Below are positions 45,290-53,874 of a stretch of DNA of 64,000 bases, piece by piece (the stretch's first letter is position 1; every line of letters starts with the position of its first letter). The notes under the pieces were generated by a model. That model made no database searches. It saw only the letters and a list, made by a program, of their open reading frames with translations, and was not told the origin of the DNA. The stretch spans positions 153,845-217,844 of the forward strand of contig JAPLRZ010000047.1 of the NCBI GenBank assembly GCA_026398895.1. Direction: 5' to 3'. Made by a program: the position numbers and the translations under genes. The DNA is from Methylococcales bacterium. GTDB lineage: Bacteria; Pseudomonadota; Gammaproteobacteria; Methylococcales; Methylomonadaceae.

Positions 45290-46463
45290 CGTCTTGGTAA
45301 TAATCCATTAGCTTGCGTCCAACTGAATTGATTAAAGCCTCGTCTGAACCGTCTAAAATCCGTGAGGTTCGGGCAATACGATAAATACCTTCAATGGGCG
45401 TTAATTCGCTAAGTCCTTCCGCGCCGTATAATTGCATCGCTGAATCAGACGCGGTGCAGATTGCTTGTGAAGCCGCCATTTTGGCAATATTAATATCAAC
45501 ATCATTTGGATAACCTGCATCGACACCACGAGCGGCAAGACGTATCAATTCCCGCGCACTGCTAATGGCATGATGAGCAGTCACTAGATGTTGGCGTATC
45601 AATTGTTTATCCAGAAAGCGAGAGGATACACCGCGTTCTGAATGAATCCTCGCACCCATTAACTCACAACAGCGTTGCGCTAAACCCACCCAATTCATAG
45701 CACGCAATAATCGCCCCGTGTTTAAGCGTTGTCCCATTAAGGCAATACCCGCGCCACAGTCGCCTAATAAATACGACTCTGGTACTTGCACATTGGTAAA
45801 CGACATTTCACCCTGCCCTAGATGACGACCTAATAAACTAAGCTGCCGTTCGACTTTAAAACCTGCCGTGTTGGTTGGCACAATAATCATCGACAAGGCT
45901 TGATGAATTGGCACATCAGGCGCACCAGTACGCGCTAATACCGTGACAAAGGTCGCTCTATCGGTGTTACAGACAAACCATTTGCGTCCATTAATCGTCC
46001 ATTGCCCATTAATCAATTGGGCGGAGGTACTGATTAAACTAGGAAACGAACCGCCGTGATCGGGTTCTGTCATGCCATACGCAGAAACAGCCAATCCTTT
46101 TACTAATGGCTGTAAAAATTGCTGTTGCAATGCTTCTGTGCCGAAATTTACTAGCATCTGTGCATCAAGCGCGGAATGTGTACTAAAAATTGCGTGCGAA
46201 AATTCGGTGCGTCCTTCTTGTTCAGCGACTAATAAATAATCTTCTAAAGAAGCAATCTTGCCGCCATGCGATAGCGGATAAAACAAACCCCATAAACCCG
46301 CCTCACGCGCCATAAGGTTTAATTGATTGCTTAAGGGCGAGGCTTCACCCGCTTTTACTAGCTCCGCTTCGGCAGGAATAATGTGGGTATCGACAAACTG
46401 TCGTACTGCTTGTGCCAAGGAACGTGCGGTGTCACTATGATTTGATTTTGTGTACTGTGTCAT
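45267..46463 (-). CDS. Acyl-CoA dehydrogenase (ACAD10/11-like)
   Basis: The 398-residue flavoprotein has SAYGMTEPDHGGS (FAD/substrate loop) near residue 128 and WFVCNTDRA and LGRHLGQGE in the middle beta domain. The C-terminal active-site region reads ILDGSDE, with Asp371 where many acyl-CoA dehydrogenases have the catalytic Glu in a YEGT motif. This is the variant seen in ACAD10/11-like enzymes. It oxidises an acyl-CoA (alpha,beta), the substrate being unknown. It is 25 bases after the ligase stop. Confidence 0.88.
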   Translation of the reverse strand: MTQYTKSNHSDTARSLAQAVRQFVDTHIIPAEAELVKAGEASPLSNQLNLMAREAGLWGLFYPLSHGGKIASLEDYLLVAEQEGRTEFSHAIFSTHSALDAQMLVNFGTEALQQQFLQPLVKGLAVSAYGMTEPDHGGSFPSLISTSAQLINGQWTINGRKWFVCNTDRATFVTVLARTGAPDVPIHQALSMIIVPTNTAGFKVERQLSLLGRHLGQGEMSFTNVQVPESYLLGDCGAGIALMGQRLNTGRLLRAMNWVGLAQRCCELMGARIHSERGVSSRFLDKQLIRQHLVTAHHAISSARELIRLAARGVDAGYPNDVDINIAKMAASQAICTASDSAMQLYGAEGLSELTPIEGIYRIARTSRILDGSDEALINSVGRKLMDYYQDGGYYHFD

Positions 46464-46488
46464 GAAGGAAAACCTAATCAGTTATAAA

Positions 46489-48159
46489 CTATGAATTTAC
46501 TGCACCCGCATGAAACTGAGTCTGCACTTGATTTTGTATGCACTCAACGTCCGCCGTTAATTGTTTTTTGTCCACTTTACCCGCAGGATTTAACGGCAAT
46601 TGACGGTAATAACGTAAATATTCAGGTAATTTGTTTTTTTCTAAGCCTTGGTCATGCAAATAACGGGTAAATTCTGCTAACGATGGACGCTGCACCCCTT
46701 CTCGCATCACTAAACATAAACAGAGACACTGCCCCATATCAGCATCGCTAACAGGCACACACGCCGCGCTGATAACATCTGAATGGGAGACGGCAACCGT
46801 TTCAATTTGTACAGGGCTAATATTCGCGCCGCCACGAATGATGATGTCTTTTTTACGCCCTGCTAGCACCAAGTAACCTTCGTTATCAATAAAGCCTAAA
46901 TCACCTGTACACACCCAACCGTCTTTGCCACGGTATAAGGCATCCAACTCTGGCGCGTTGACATATTGCATCGGTGTCATCGGGCCAAGTGCGGTGATTT
47001 CACCAACTTCGCCTTGTTTAACTTCGTGACCGTTTTCATCAATAATGCAAATAGCGCAAACATCGGGATTAGGCTTACCAATTTTCGATAAAATCACCTC
47101 AACGCTGTCGGTTAAGCTTGAATGACAGTTCACGCCATCGGCTGAACCGTACAAACTGATAAAACCGCAGTCAAATGCCTGCATACAACGGCGTATCGAT
47201 ACGTTATCAATGGTTGCCCCGCCACTGACAATGGCAATCAAACTGGATTTATCAATGTGTGCCAAGGCGGGATCAGCGGCAATACGTTGAAACATGGTCG
47301 GCACACCAAAAATATAATTGGGTTTTAAGTCGCTAATGATTTGAATCGTTTGTGCTACATCAAATTGTGGGTTCACAATGACCGTACCACCTAGCCATGA
47401 CAAAATACCCACTGTTGCCGATGAGCCAAATGCTGTTCCTAATGGCATTAAATACAAGCCACGAAAACTTTCATCGCTCGCGTGTATTCGTTGTAAAAAC
47501 CGTCCGCGTCCACCTACCAGCGCGTTATGCGAATACGCTACCCATTTTGGTTCTGATTCTGTGCCTGATGAAATAAGAAAACGCACAGGGGAATTGGGAC
47601 AAACGCTAGGCAAGTCATGCGCGGCAATCGGTTCGCCTGTGAATAAACTGTCCAATGTATGCCAATTTTGCCTAGCGTCACCATCGACCACTAACAGACG
47701 CAACGATAACAGAGTCGGACGCAAGGATTCGATTAATGCACATAAATCAACGCCACCGTGTTCGCTTTCCAAAATAATCATGCGGGCATCACAGCGGCGT
47801 AGTAAAGATGCAATATCTAGCCGTCCGCGCCCTGTCGGAAAGGGAGCGACAATTGCCCCTAATGCCGCCGCCGCTAAATCAATCGCGCAACATTGCCAAC
47901 TGTTCGGCAAGCTATAGGCAATCACATCACCTGCAACAATACCCAACGCGTTGAAGCGTGCGGCGAGGCGTTTTACTTGCGTTAATAATTCGGCATAACT
48001 CAGTGTTCGTTCTAAGCTCGTAACAGCCGCTTGTTGTGGGTGTTCACGAACGTGGTCACAAAATAAATCGTACACGCTACGATTGGGATACAGCCCCTTA
48101 CTTGCCCATAGCTCGCGCATATCACGCGGTACTAAATCAATTAATCCAGCATGATTCAT
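46489..48159 (-). CDS. AMP-dependent acyl-CoA ligase (ANL superfamily)
   Basis: The protein has 556 residues from the ATG at 48157-48159, with GGAG 6 bases upstream and an ATGA overlap with the CaiB-type gene. A longer frame to 48300 would run through that gene. FLISSGTESEPKWVAYSH near residue 180 is the ATP loop, then FISLYGSADG, TGDLGFIDNEGYLVLAGRKKD near 420, and a C-terminal NPAGKVDKKQ with the catalytic lysine. It activates a carboxylic acid as acyl-AMP, then a thiol. Here the thiol could be CoA or the sulfur-carrier protein (inference). Confidence 0.9.
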   Translation of the reverse strand: MNHAGLIDLVPRDMRELWASKGLYPNRSVYDLFCDHVREHPQQAAVTSLERTLSYAELLTQVKRLAARFNALGIVAGDVIAYSLPNSWQCCAIDLAAAALGAIVAPFPTGRGRLDIASLLRRCDARMIILESEHGGVDLCALIESLRPTLLSLRLLVVDGDARQNWHTLDSLFTGEPIAAHDLPSVCPNSPVRFLISSGTESEPKWVAYSHNALVGGRGRFLQRIHASDESFRGLYLMPLGTAFGSSATVGILSWLGGTVIVNPQFDVAQTIQIISDLKPNYIFGVPTMFQRIAADPALAHIDKSSLIAIVSGGATIDNVSIRRCMQAFDCGFISLYGSADGVNCHSSLTDSVEVILSKIGKPNPDVCAICIIDENGHEVKQGEVGEITALGPMTPMQYVNAPELDALYRGKDGWVCTGDLGFIDNEGYLVLAGRKKDIIIRGGANISPVQIETVAVSHSDVISAACVPVSDADMGQCLCLCLVMREGVQRPSLAEFTRYLHDQGLEKNKLPEYLRYYRQLPLNPAGKVDKKQLTADVECIQNQVQTQFHAGAVNS

Positions 48160-50015
48160 GAAAAACTCCACGGTGAAATAACCTGCGTATAACTGGATGT
48201 CGTTAAACAAGGTTGTAATAAAGGATTGTTTAGCAAGTCGGTTAAATCTTCTACTACCACAGCTACAGGGATATTGACTGCTTGAAAAATCGTTAGCCAC
48301 TGTGCCGCTGTTTTACTGAGTAACAGTTTAGCTAACTGTTGAGACTGGTCTGATTTATCGAGGGCAGCAAATAAACGCGTCACGCTCGCTTCATCAACAC
48401 ATTCAATGGCGATAAGCCCTTGCTGAGTTGCATAGACGCTGTTGATAAGGCTAGTTTGCGTAGGCTCGTTGGTATCGGGACTATAAATGCGCTGTAACGG
48501 TTCGGCGCATAACAAAGTCGCCGCGCTTATGAGCGATGATTTGACTTGAATTCGCTTGTTGTTTAACTGCCGCTCAAGCAAAGCAGCGGTAATGCCTTGG
48601 GCAGCAACCACGCCGCCTAATACATCTAACACCGTAAATAATGAACCACCCAGTTTGCCTGATTGTTGAGCAATTTGCTGTGCCACACCTGAATAGGCTT
48701 GGGTAATAAAATCCGTACCCAGTAGCGTGTGTTCGGTATTATCAGTCGCCCAACCAGCGGCGTGTGCATAAATTAAGGATGGATTGATTGCTTGTAAATC
48801 ACTCGCCCCCAATTGCATTTCTTCGCCTTTGCCTTCTGCCCAGTTATGTAAAAATACATCGGCATCGCGTACCAATTCGACAATTTCCGCTTTACCTGCG
48901 CTGGATTTAATATCGATTTCACGAATAGTTTTATGGCGATTTAGCGCGTCAAACCGCGCTGAAACACCGTCTGCCATTGGTGGCATACCGCGTAATGGAT
49001 CACCACCAACAGGTTCAATGCGTATCACCTCTGCACCTAATAACGCTAACAAATGTCCCGCTAACGGGCCTTGAATACGGCGACAGGATTCTATAACGGT
49101 TAAACCACTAAGTGGTAAGTTGTCACGACTGCCAGTCCTTAAAGGAAGGGCAGTCGTTAAGTCTTCTCGACTAAATGCCCACGGTCCTTGTGAAAATACC
49201 CGTTGGCAATCAGCATCAGTCGCCCGTTCTTGTAGTGTTCTCACAGGGCAAACAGAGACGTTATAACGCTGAGCCAATTCGTTAATATACCCATAAGGCA
49301 CAGATGCAACAGCGTTAATAAATTCATTGGGCAACGGGGCAATCGCTTTGGCATAGCGCAATAAAAACGCCGTCCAACCTTTACCCGCTAACGGCTTATC
49401 AATACCTAATTCCGTCCAAAATGCTAACCACGGTTTCGCATCCAGTGTTTCCAATTCAAACACTACGCCATCCGCAGACACAAACGGCGGACAATCGGGG
49501 TGAATGATTTGCGCTGGAATTAATTTTTCAGGTAATTCTTCAGCAGTTGCACCCGCGATATATTGTCCGACACTGAGCAAAGCCGCCGCTGACATAGCTA
49601 CATGACTGTGCATCATCGGTAAGCCACGCAACTGTCCAAGGGTTGCCGCAATCCCACCTTGCAACGCTAACGCCGCACTGAGAGTGGACACATAATTTAG
49701 CCCTAACGCTTGCGCCCGTCCTGTTGCCCGTCCGTGTACGGACATCAATCCACAAGCGGCTTGTAATATAGATTCAGTGACGGGTGTCTGGTCATGCACG
49801 TCATGCCAACGGCTCACCGTACACTGTACCGATGTGCCGCCTTGGCTTTGTATGTGAAAGGACAAGTCTGCTTGCATTGGCTGTGCTTGACTATGCACTG
49901 CAAACCCCAAGCTTCGTGCCTGATAACCCAGCGACTGTGCAACTGCTAAAAAATCGGGGGCTGGATTAGCTAAGCCCCCTGTGAGGGTACAGTTGGTTAA
50001 AAACGGATTCATCAT
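48156..50015 (-). CDS. Double CaiB/BaiF-type CoA transferase
   Basis: The protein has 619 residues from the ATG at 50015 (earlier TTG at 50021 possible). It is twice a single-domain CaiB half. The N-terminal ~290 residues look like a degenerate CaiB partner domain (GRAQALGLNYVSTLSAALALQG). The C-terminal ~330 residues are a classic class III CoA transferase (IESCRRIQGPLAGHLLALLGA, with the catalytic-type Asp464 in VLDVLGG). Such fusions exist in two-domain CaiB proteins. The linker near residues 287-297 is encoded by a palindromic element (49125-49157). It starts 9 bases after the carrier gene. Confidence 0.85.
   Translation of the reverse strand: MMNPFLTNCTLTGGLANPAPDFLAVAQSLGYQARSLGFAVHSQAQPMQADLSFHIQSQGGTSVQCTVSRWHDVHDQTPVTESILQAACGLMSVHGRATGRAQALGLNYVSTLSAALALQGGIAATLGQLRGLPMMHSHVAMSAAALLSVGQYIAGATAEELPEKLIPAQIIHPDCPPFVSADGVVFELETLDAKPWLAFWTELGIDKPLAGKGWTAFLLRYAKAIAPLPNEFINAVASVPYGYINELAQRYNVSVCPVRTLQERATDADCQRVFSQGPWAFSREDLTTALPLRTGSRDNLPLSGLTVIESCRRIQGPLAGHLLALLGAEVIRIEPVGGDPLRGMPPMADGVSARFDALNRHKTIREIDIKSSAGKAEIVELVRDADVFLHNWAEGKGEEMQLGASDLQAINPSLIYAHAAGWATDNTEHTLLGTDFITQAYSGVAQQIAQQSGKLGGSLFTVLDVLGGVVAAQGITAALLERQLNNKRIQVKSSLISAATLLCAEPLQRIYSPDTNEPTQTSLINSVYATQQGLIAIECVDEASVTRLFAALDKSDQSQQLAKLLLSKTAAQWLTIFQAVNIPVAVVVEDLTDLLNNPLLQPCLTTSSYTQVISPWSFS
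49125..49157. repeat. Palindromic element captured in the CaiB linker
   Basis: ACGACTGCC and GGCAGTCGT pair over 9 bp, with an inner TCCTT/AAGGA stem. The GACTGCCAGTC/GGCAGTC core is shared with the nested repeat at 39104-39184. It lies in frame in the linker between the two halves of the CoA transferase gene and encodes part of it (the LTTALPLRTGSRD region). Confidence 0.7.
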
Positions 50016-50024
50016 AGTCAAACG

Positions 50025-50297
50025 TTAACCACCTGCCACCGAAGGTAAAATCGTCACCGAATCGCCTTCTTTTACCGCCGTGGCTAAACCGTCACTAAAG
50101 CGAATATCGTCATCATTGACGTAAATATTAATGAACTGATGCACTTGTCCATCGGCTAATAATTTTTCTTTGATGCCTGTGTGCTGTTGTTCGAGGTTTT
50201 CAATGATGTCCTGTACCGTTGCGCCTGATAATTCAACACGGCGTTGATTATCCGTTAAGGGTCTTAAAATAGTGGGGATATTGACGGTGATTGCCAT
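50025..50297 (-). CDS. cysO: CysO-like sulfur-carrier protein (ThiS/MoaD fold, GG end)
   Basis: The 90-residue protein ends SVTILPSVAGG, with a free diglycine ready for activation. The beginning ITVNIPTILRPLTDNQ and the FINIYVNDDDIRF and GLATAVKEGDSVTILP blocks match Mycobacterium CysO almost block for block. CysO-type carriers take sulfur as a C-terminal thiocarboxylate; in mycobacteria this feeds cysteine synthesis via CysM. No cysM is in the window. AAGGAAA precedes the ATG by 7 bases. It is the third gene of the operon. Confidence 0.92.
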   Translation of the reverse strand: MAITVNIPTILRPLTDNQRRVELSGATVQDIIENLEQQHTGIKEKLLADGQVHQFINIYVNDDDIRFSDGLATAVKEGDSVTILPSVAGG

Positions 50298-50328
50298 GTA
50301 GTTTCCTTAAGATTAAAAAGTTCGAGAA

Positions 50329-50775
50329 TTAAACCATTTCTAAACGCATTGTTAACGCGGCTTCTTGTTCAGCAACTTGCTTAATGCGTTCTTCAGTCAC
50401 CGTGCCGTTGACAATGCGAAAACTACGCACGCTATCACTGTGGGTATTGGTAGTGGAAATAATGAGGTAATGTGCCTGTGGTTCAGACGCATATAAAACA
50501 TCTTCTCGACTGGGATAAGCCGCCGAATCAGTATGCGAGTGATAAATAACAATCGGTTCTTCACCGCGTGCAGTCATTTCCCGCCATACTTGCAATTGTT
50601 GTTTTGAATCAAATTGAAAAAACGTGCGTGATTGCGCAACGTTTTGCATAGGAATCAAGCGTTTCGGTTTATTAGAACCCTCTACACCCGCAATGATGCC
50701 GCAGGTTTCATAAGGATGTTCTTTACGCGCTTGAGCAATCATGACTTCAATAAGTCTGGGAGTGATGATAAGCAT
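50329..50775 (-). CDS. JAMM/MPN metallopeptidase (Mec+-like)
   Basis: The 148-residue protein has the full JAMM motif: Glu23, then HSH (His79, His81), Ser89 and Asp92 in the HxH-x7-SxxD order, so it should be a zinc peptidase. In mycobacteria, Mec+ cleaves cysteine from the CysO-Cys conjugate. Since the carrier here already ends in GG, a maturation role is not needed, and release of a carrier-bound product is likelier (inference). It lies 44 bases after the E1 gene and 31 before the carrier gene. Confidence 0.9.
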   Translation of the reverse strand: MLIITPRLIEVMIAQARKEHPYETCGIIAGVEGSNKPKRLIPMQNVAQSRTFFQFDSKQQLQVWREMTARGEEPIVIYHSHTDSAAYPSREDVLYASEPQAHYLIISTTNTHSDSVRSFRIVNGTVTEERIKQVAEQEAALTMRLEMV

Positions 50776-50819
50776 GAGTAATCTCCTGTTTGGGTTGCAT
50801 TAAAAATAAGAGGTTTAAA

Positions 50820-51989
50820 TCAATAACTGGGCAAAGACGGATCGACATCACGCACCCATGCCAATACACCACCGTCTAAACTTTTCACATTATGAAACCC
50901 GTGTTTTTGCATTTCCAATAATGCGTCTTTAGAGCGTCCCCCCATTTTGCATTGCACAACAATCAATTCATCTTTGTTGAATCGCGCTAGACCCTCTGCT
51001 GACAACAAGGTATTTTTTGGAATATGTTTCGCGCCTTCAATACGCACAATATTCCATTCTTCTTCATTGCGTACATCAATCAACTGAAAGTCCACGCCGT
51101 TATCTTGCAAGGTTTTCACGTCAATCGCGCTAATCAATGGCACGTCTACGGGGTTGGTATCAGGGCGGTTCAGCCCACAGAATTCCTGATAATCGACTAA
51201 ACCCGTGATAGCCGTTCGCACTGGCGCACGCCGTAACGGAATAAAGCGATACAGCATATCCAGCGCGTCATAAACCACTAAACGCCCTAGTAATGTTTCA
51301 CCGATGCCCGTGATGAGTTTCACTGCTTCGGTTGCCATAATCGAGCCGATAGAAGCACAGAGAATACCCAACACACCGCCTTCCGCACAGGAAGGAGCCA
51401 TTTCAGGCGGCGGCGGTGCGGGGTATAAATCGCGGTAATTCAAGCCAACATCATTGGGTGCGTTTTCCCAAAATACCGATGCTTGACCTTCAAAACGGAA
51501 AATCGAACCCCAGATGTATGGCTTACCCGCTAACACACAGGCATCATTAACCAAGTAACGGGTAGCGAAATTATCGGTGCCGTCTACAATCAAGTCGTAG
51601 CCTGAGATAATATCCAAGGCATTCACAGCTTCTAAACGGGTGATATGTAGTTGCACTTGAGTGTAGGGATTAATGCGCAAAATAGCATCCCGCGCACTTT
51701 CAGCTTTTAAGCGACCCACATCGGGCTGCCCATGAATCACTTGCCGCTGTAAATTGGATTCGTCTACCACATCAAAATCGACAATTCCTAATGTACCCAC
51801 ACCTGCTGCGGCAAGATATAGCAAGGCTGGCGAACCCAAACCACCTGCGCCAATGACTAACACTTTGCTGGTTTTTAAACGCCGTTGCCCGTCCAAGCCA
51901 ACATCGGGGATCAGTAAATGACGGCTATAGCGAGAAATTTCTGCTGTGCTTAATTCTGCAAGCGGTTGTACTAAAGCGGGTAATTGCAT
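50820..51989 (-). CDS. MoeZ-like E1 adenylyltransferase with C-terminal rhodanese domain
   Basis: The protein has 389 residues from the ATG at 51989 (AAGG just upstream; an ATG at 52001 is possible). The N-terminal E1 part has VLVIGAGGLGSPALLYLA at 44-61, DFDVVDESNLQRQ and Cys201 in APSCAEGGVLG. The C-terminal rhodanese part (about 285-389) has the active-site loop QCKMGGRS with Cys347. Such proteins adenylate the carrier's GG end and transfer persulfide sulfur to it. This is the first gene of the operon. Confidence 0.92.
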   Translation of the reverse strand: MQLPALVQPLAELSTAEISRYSRHLLIPDVGLDGQRRLKTSKVLVIGAGGLGSPALLYLAAAGVGTLGIVDFDVVDESNLQRQVIHGQPDVGRLKAESARDAILRINPYTQVQLHITRLEAVNALDIISGYDLIVDGTDNFATRYLVNDACVLAGKPYIWGSIFRFEGQASVFWENAPNDVGLNYRDLYPAPPPPEMAPSCAEGGVLGILCASIGSIMATEAVKLITGIGETLLGRLVVYDALDMLYRFIPLRRAPVRTAITGLVDYQEFCGLNRPDTNPVDVPLISAIDVKTLQDNGVDFQLIDVRNEEEWNIVRIEGAKHIPKNTLLSAEGLARFNKDELIVVQCKMGGRSKDALLEMQKHGFHNVKSLDGGVLAWVRDVDPSLPSY

Positions 51990-52001
51990 TGACCTTCTCA
52001 T

Positions 52002-52507
52002 CGTTTATACTTAATGGTGATAAGAGCTGTTAAGCGATAGTCATGCCAAATTATTTGTCATTGACTTTATTTTTTATAACCAATTGAAAATAAATAATTA
52101 ATTTTATCGCACAGTGATTTATTGCTTTTTATAAGCGGTTGGATTTTTATACACGAGGATGGAATGCGGGATATGACGTAGTGAAATACTGTATATGACC
52201 TAAATCAATAGATTAACAGGGAAGTTGGCTAGCATAAAAGCGAGTAAAATCGCGTAAATTATCACTATCATATTGATTCTTAAATTGAAAAAACATTTAC
52301 CTTGTCCTTAAAAAGTGGGTTATATGACGTAGCTAGGTATTTGACAATGGGTGATGGGGTCTATTACACTGAGTCTAAAACACGTTTTGGATGCTGTTAA
52401 TCACTCCAAGTCATGCCTTGGACTCCGAAATATAGGCATTACCCGACAATGATCTAAATTGAATTTGTTATAATGACTACTAGCGACAACTACTTACCTT
52501 TATAACT
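52002..52507. other. Intergenic stretch with repeated promoter motif
   Basis: This 506-base AT-rich region separates the divergent operon (minus) from the HD gene (plus). It should hold the sulfur-carrier operon promoter near 52002-52100. A repeated extended -10 motif lies at 52466-52474. Short direct copies of ATATGACGTAG occur at about 52171 and 52321. No gene or strong terminator was seen. Confidence 0.5.
52466..52474 (+). promoter_or_regulatory. Repeated extended -10 promoter motif, copy 2
   Basis: TGTTATAAT within TTGAATTTGTTATAATGACT (52459-52478), identical to the block at 39239-39258, with further similar flanks (ATCTAA before, GACAACTA after). It lies 34 bases before the HD gene start, well placed to drive it. 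No good -35 is seen, as expected for extended -10. Confidence 0.6.
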
Positions 52508-52933
52508 ATGACTCTCATCGAAAAATCATTGGCTATCGCACTTCGCGCCCATACGGGCATAATCGATAAAGCGGGACACGCCTATATTCTCCATCCGCTT
52601 AGAATAATGGCAAAAATGACAACTGAAATAGAAATGTCGGTGGCTTTGCTACATGATGTGATTGAGGATTCTGACATAACCGCCATCGACCTACTTAGCG
52701 AGGGTATTCCTAGCGTAGTGGTTGACGCAGTGTTATGTCTTACCAAGCAATCGGGCGAAAATTACCAAGAGTTCGTTTTCAGAGCCAAACAAAACCCTAT
52801 CGCCCGAAAAGTTAAAATAGCGGATATTGAAGATAATATTAATGTGCTACGCATAACAACCTTAACGGAAAAAGATTTAGCACGGATTACTAAATATCAT
52901 GCCGCTTGGCACTTTTTGAATGATCTTAGCTAA
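52508..52933 (+). CDS. HD-domain phosphohydrolase (MESH1/Rel hydrolase-like)
   Basis: The 141-residue protein is a stand-alone HD domain resembling the hydrolase half of RelA/SpoT: His15, the ILHPLRI segment (His29), ALLHDVIED (His49-Asp50) and a late KIADIEDN. Such small proteins may hydrolyse (p)ppGpp or another nucleotide. The last metal-ligand Asp looks present (~110). It is convergent with the VOC gene, with one base between their ends. Confidence 0.8.
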   Translation: MTLIEKSLAIALRAHTGIIDKAGHAYILHPLRIMAKMTTEIEMSVALLHDVIEDSDITAIDLLSEGIPSVVVDAVLCLTKQSGENYQEFVFRAKQNPIARKVKIADIEDNINVLRITTLTEKDLARITKYHAAWHFLNDLS

Positions 52934-52934
52934 A

Positions 52935-53306
52935 TCAGCGTTCCAAAATTTCTATCGCATTGCCGTCTGGATCACGAAAAAATAACGCCCGCCGCCCTGA
53001 TTTACTTAGTGTATAAGCAAGTCCTGCCTTTTCCAAAGACTCTCGAATGGGATCAAGTGCGTCGGTACTTAAGGCAACATGACGGTCACGTCCACCATGT
53101 TCTGGGCGACCTGTTGTCGGATCTCTATTAGTCAATTCCAACAAATGAATTTGCTGTTCTCCTAATTGTAACCACGCCCCTGGAAAACCTAAATCAGGGC
53201 GGTCAACTTGTTGCAATCCCAGAATACCCACATAAATTGCCAGTGAGGCGGTGGTATCAGAAACGACTAAACTTGCATGGTGTAATCTAAGATTATTTTG
53301 TGACAT
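52935..53306 (-). CDS. VOC-family (glyoxalase-like) protein
   Basis: The 123-residue protein begins LRLHHASLVVSDTTASLAIY and ends LFFRDPDGNAIEILE, the glyoxalase/VOC fold with metal-ligand His and Glu at the usual ends. The AWLQLGEQQIHLLEL middle is typical. Substrate is unknown; candidates include lactoylglutathione-type thioesters, fosfomycin-like resistance or small dioxygenases. It is a single gene, minus strand. Confidence 0.82.
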   Translation of the reverse strand: MSQNNLRLHHASLVVSDTTASLAIYVGILGLQQVDRPDLGFPGAWLQLGEQQIHLLELTNRDPTTGRPEHGGRDRHVALSTDALDPIRESLEKAGLAYTLSKSGRRALFFRDPDGNAIEILER

Positions 53307-53480
53307 GGTGAAATCTCGTTATGGTTTGAAAAGGGGAATTAAGCGATTGCTCTCATAATAGCTTGCTATTTAAAAGTGGATTGTGTAATTTCAAAAGCTG
53401 AGCAGGGCAAAGCAATCGTATCCCTGCCTTGTTAGCGTAGTAGTAGAAAAATAATCAATAAGTAAACATGGGGGTATCAA

Positions 53481-53861
53481 ATGGATATTTCAAAAAATGA
53501 ACTCAAGCAAAGCAATGAAGACGATCAAGAAGCAAGACAATGGGCGATGTTTTTACACCTATCACAATTAGCGGGCTTTACTGTTTTACCGCTACTTGGA
53601 TTGATAGCACCTATCATCATTTGGCAAATCAAAAAAGAGCAATATCCCTCAATTGATGAGCATGGTAAAGCCGTTGTAAATTGGATAATTTCTGAACTTA
53701 TCTATGGTGCAATTGGCTTTACGCTGTTATTTGTACTCATTGGCTTTCCAATACTGGGTATTCTAGGCATTCTTGGCTTGGTATTTCCTATTATTGGTGG
53801 TATCAAGGCAAACAATGGTGAACTTTGGCATTATCCAATGACCATCAATATCATAAAATGA
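53481..53861 (+). CDS. DUF4870-like membrane protein
   Basis: The 126-residue protein has a polar N-terminus and three or four membrane segments (LAGFTVLPLLGLIAPIIIWQ, IYGAIGFTLLFVLIGFPILG, ILGLVFPIIGGIKA), the DUF4870/Tic20-like pattern. HGKAVVNWIISELIY is its landmark. The function is unknown. A short stem-loop follows at 53875-53899. Confidence 0.8.
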   Translation: MDISKNELKQSNEDDQEARQWAMFLHLSQLAGFTVLPLLGLIAPIIIWQIKKEQYPSIDEHGKAVVNWIISELIYGAIGFTLLFVLIGFPILGILGILGLVFPIIGGIKANNGELWHYPMTINIIK

Positions 53862-53874
53862 CGGTAATCCTAGT

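Noticed and set aside
47378..47917. A 179-codon + strand open frame
   Set aside because: It lies wholly antisense to the well-supported acyl-CoA ligase gene, and its residues (high Arg, Pro, Ser) look like a mirror of that gene. It has no family pattern or ribosome site.
50025..50775. Carrier maturation by JAMM protease as in siderophore pathways
   Set aside because: The carrier ends directly in GG at its stop codon, so no residues need removal. The JAMM protein must have another role.
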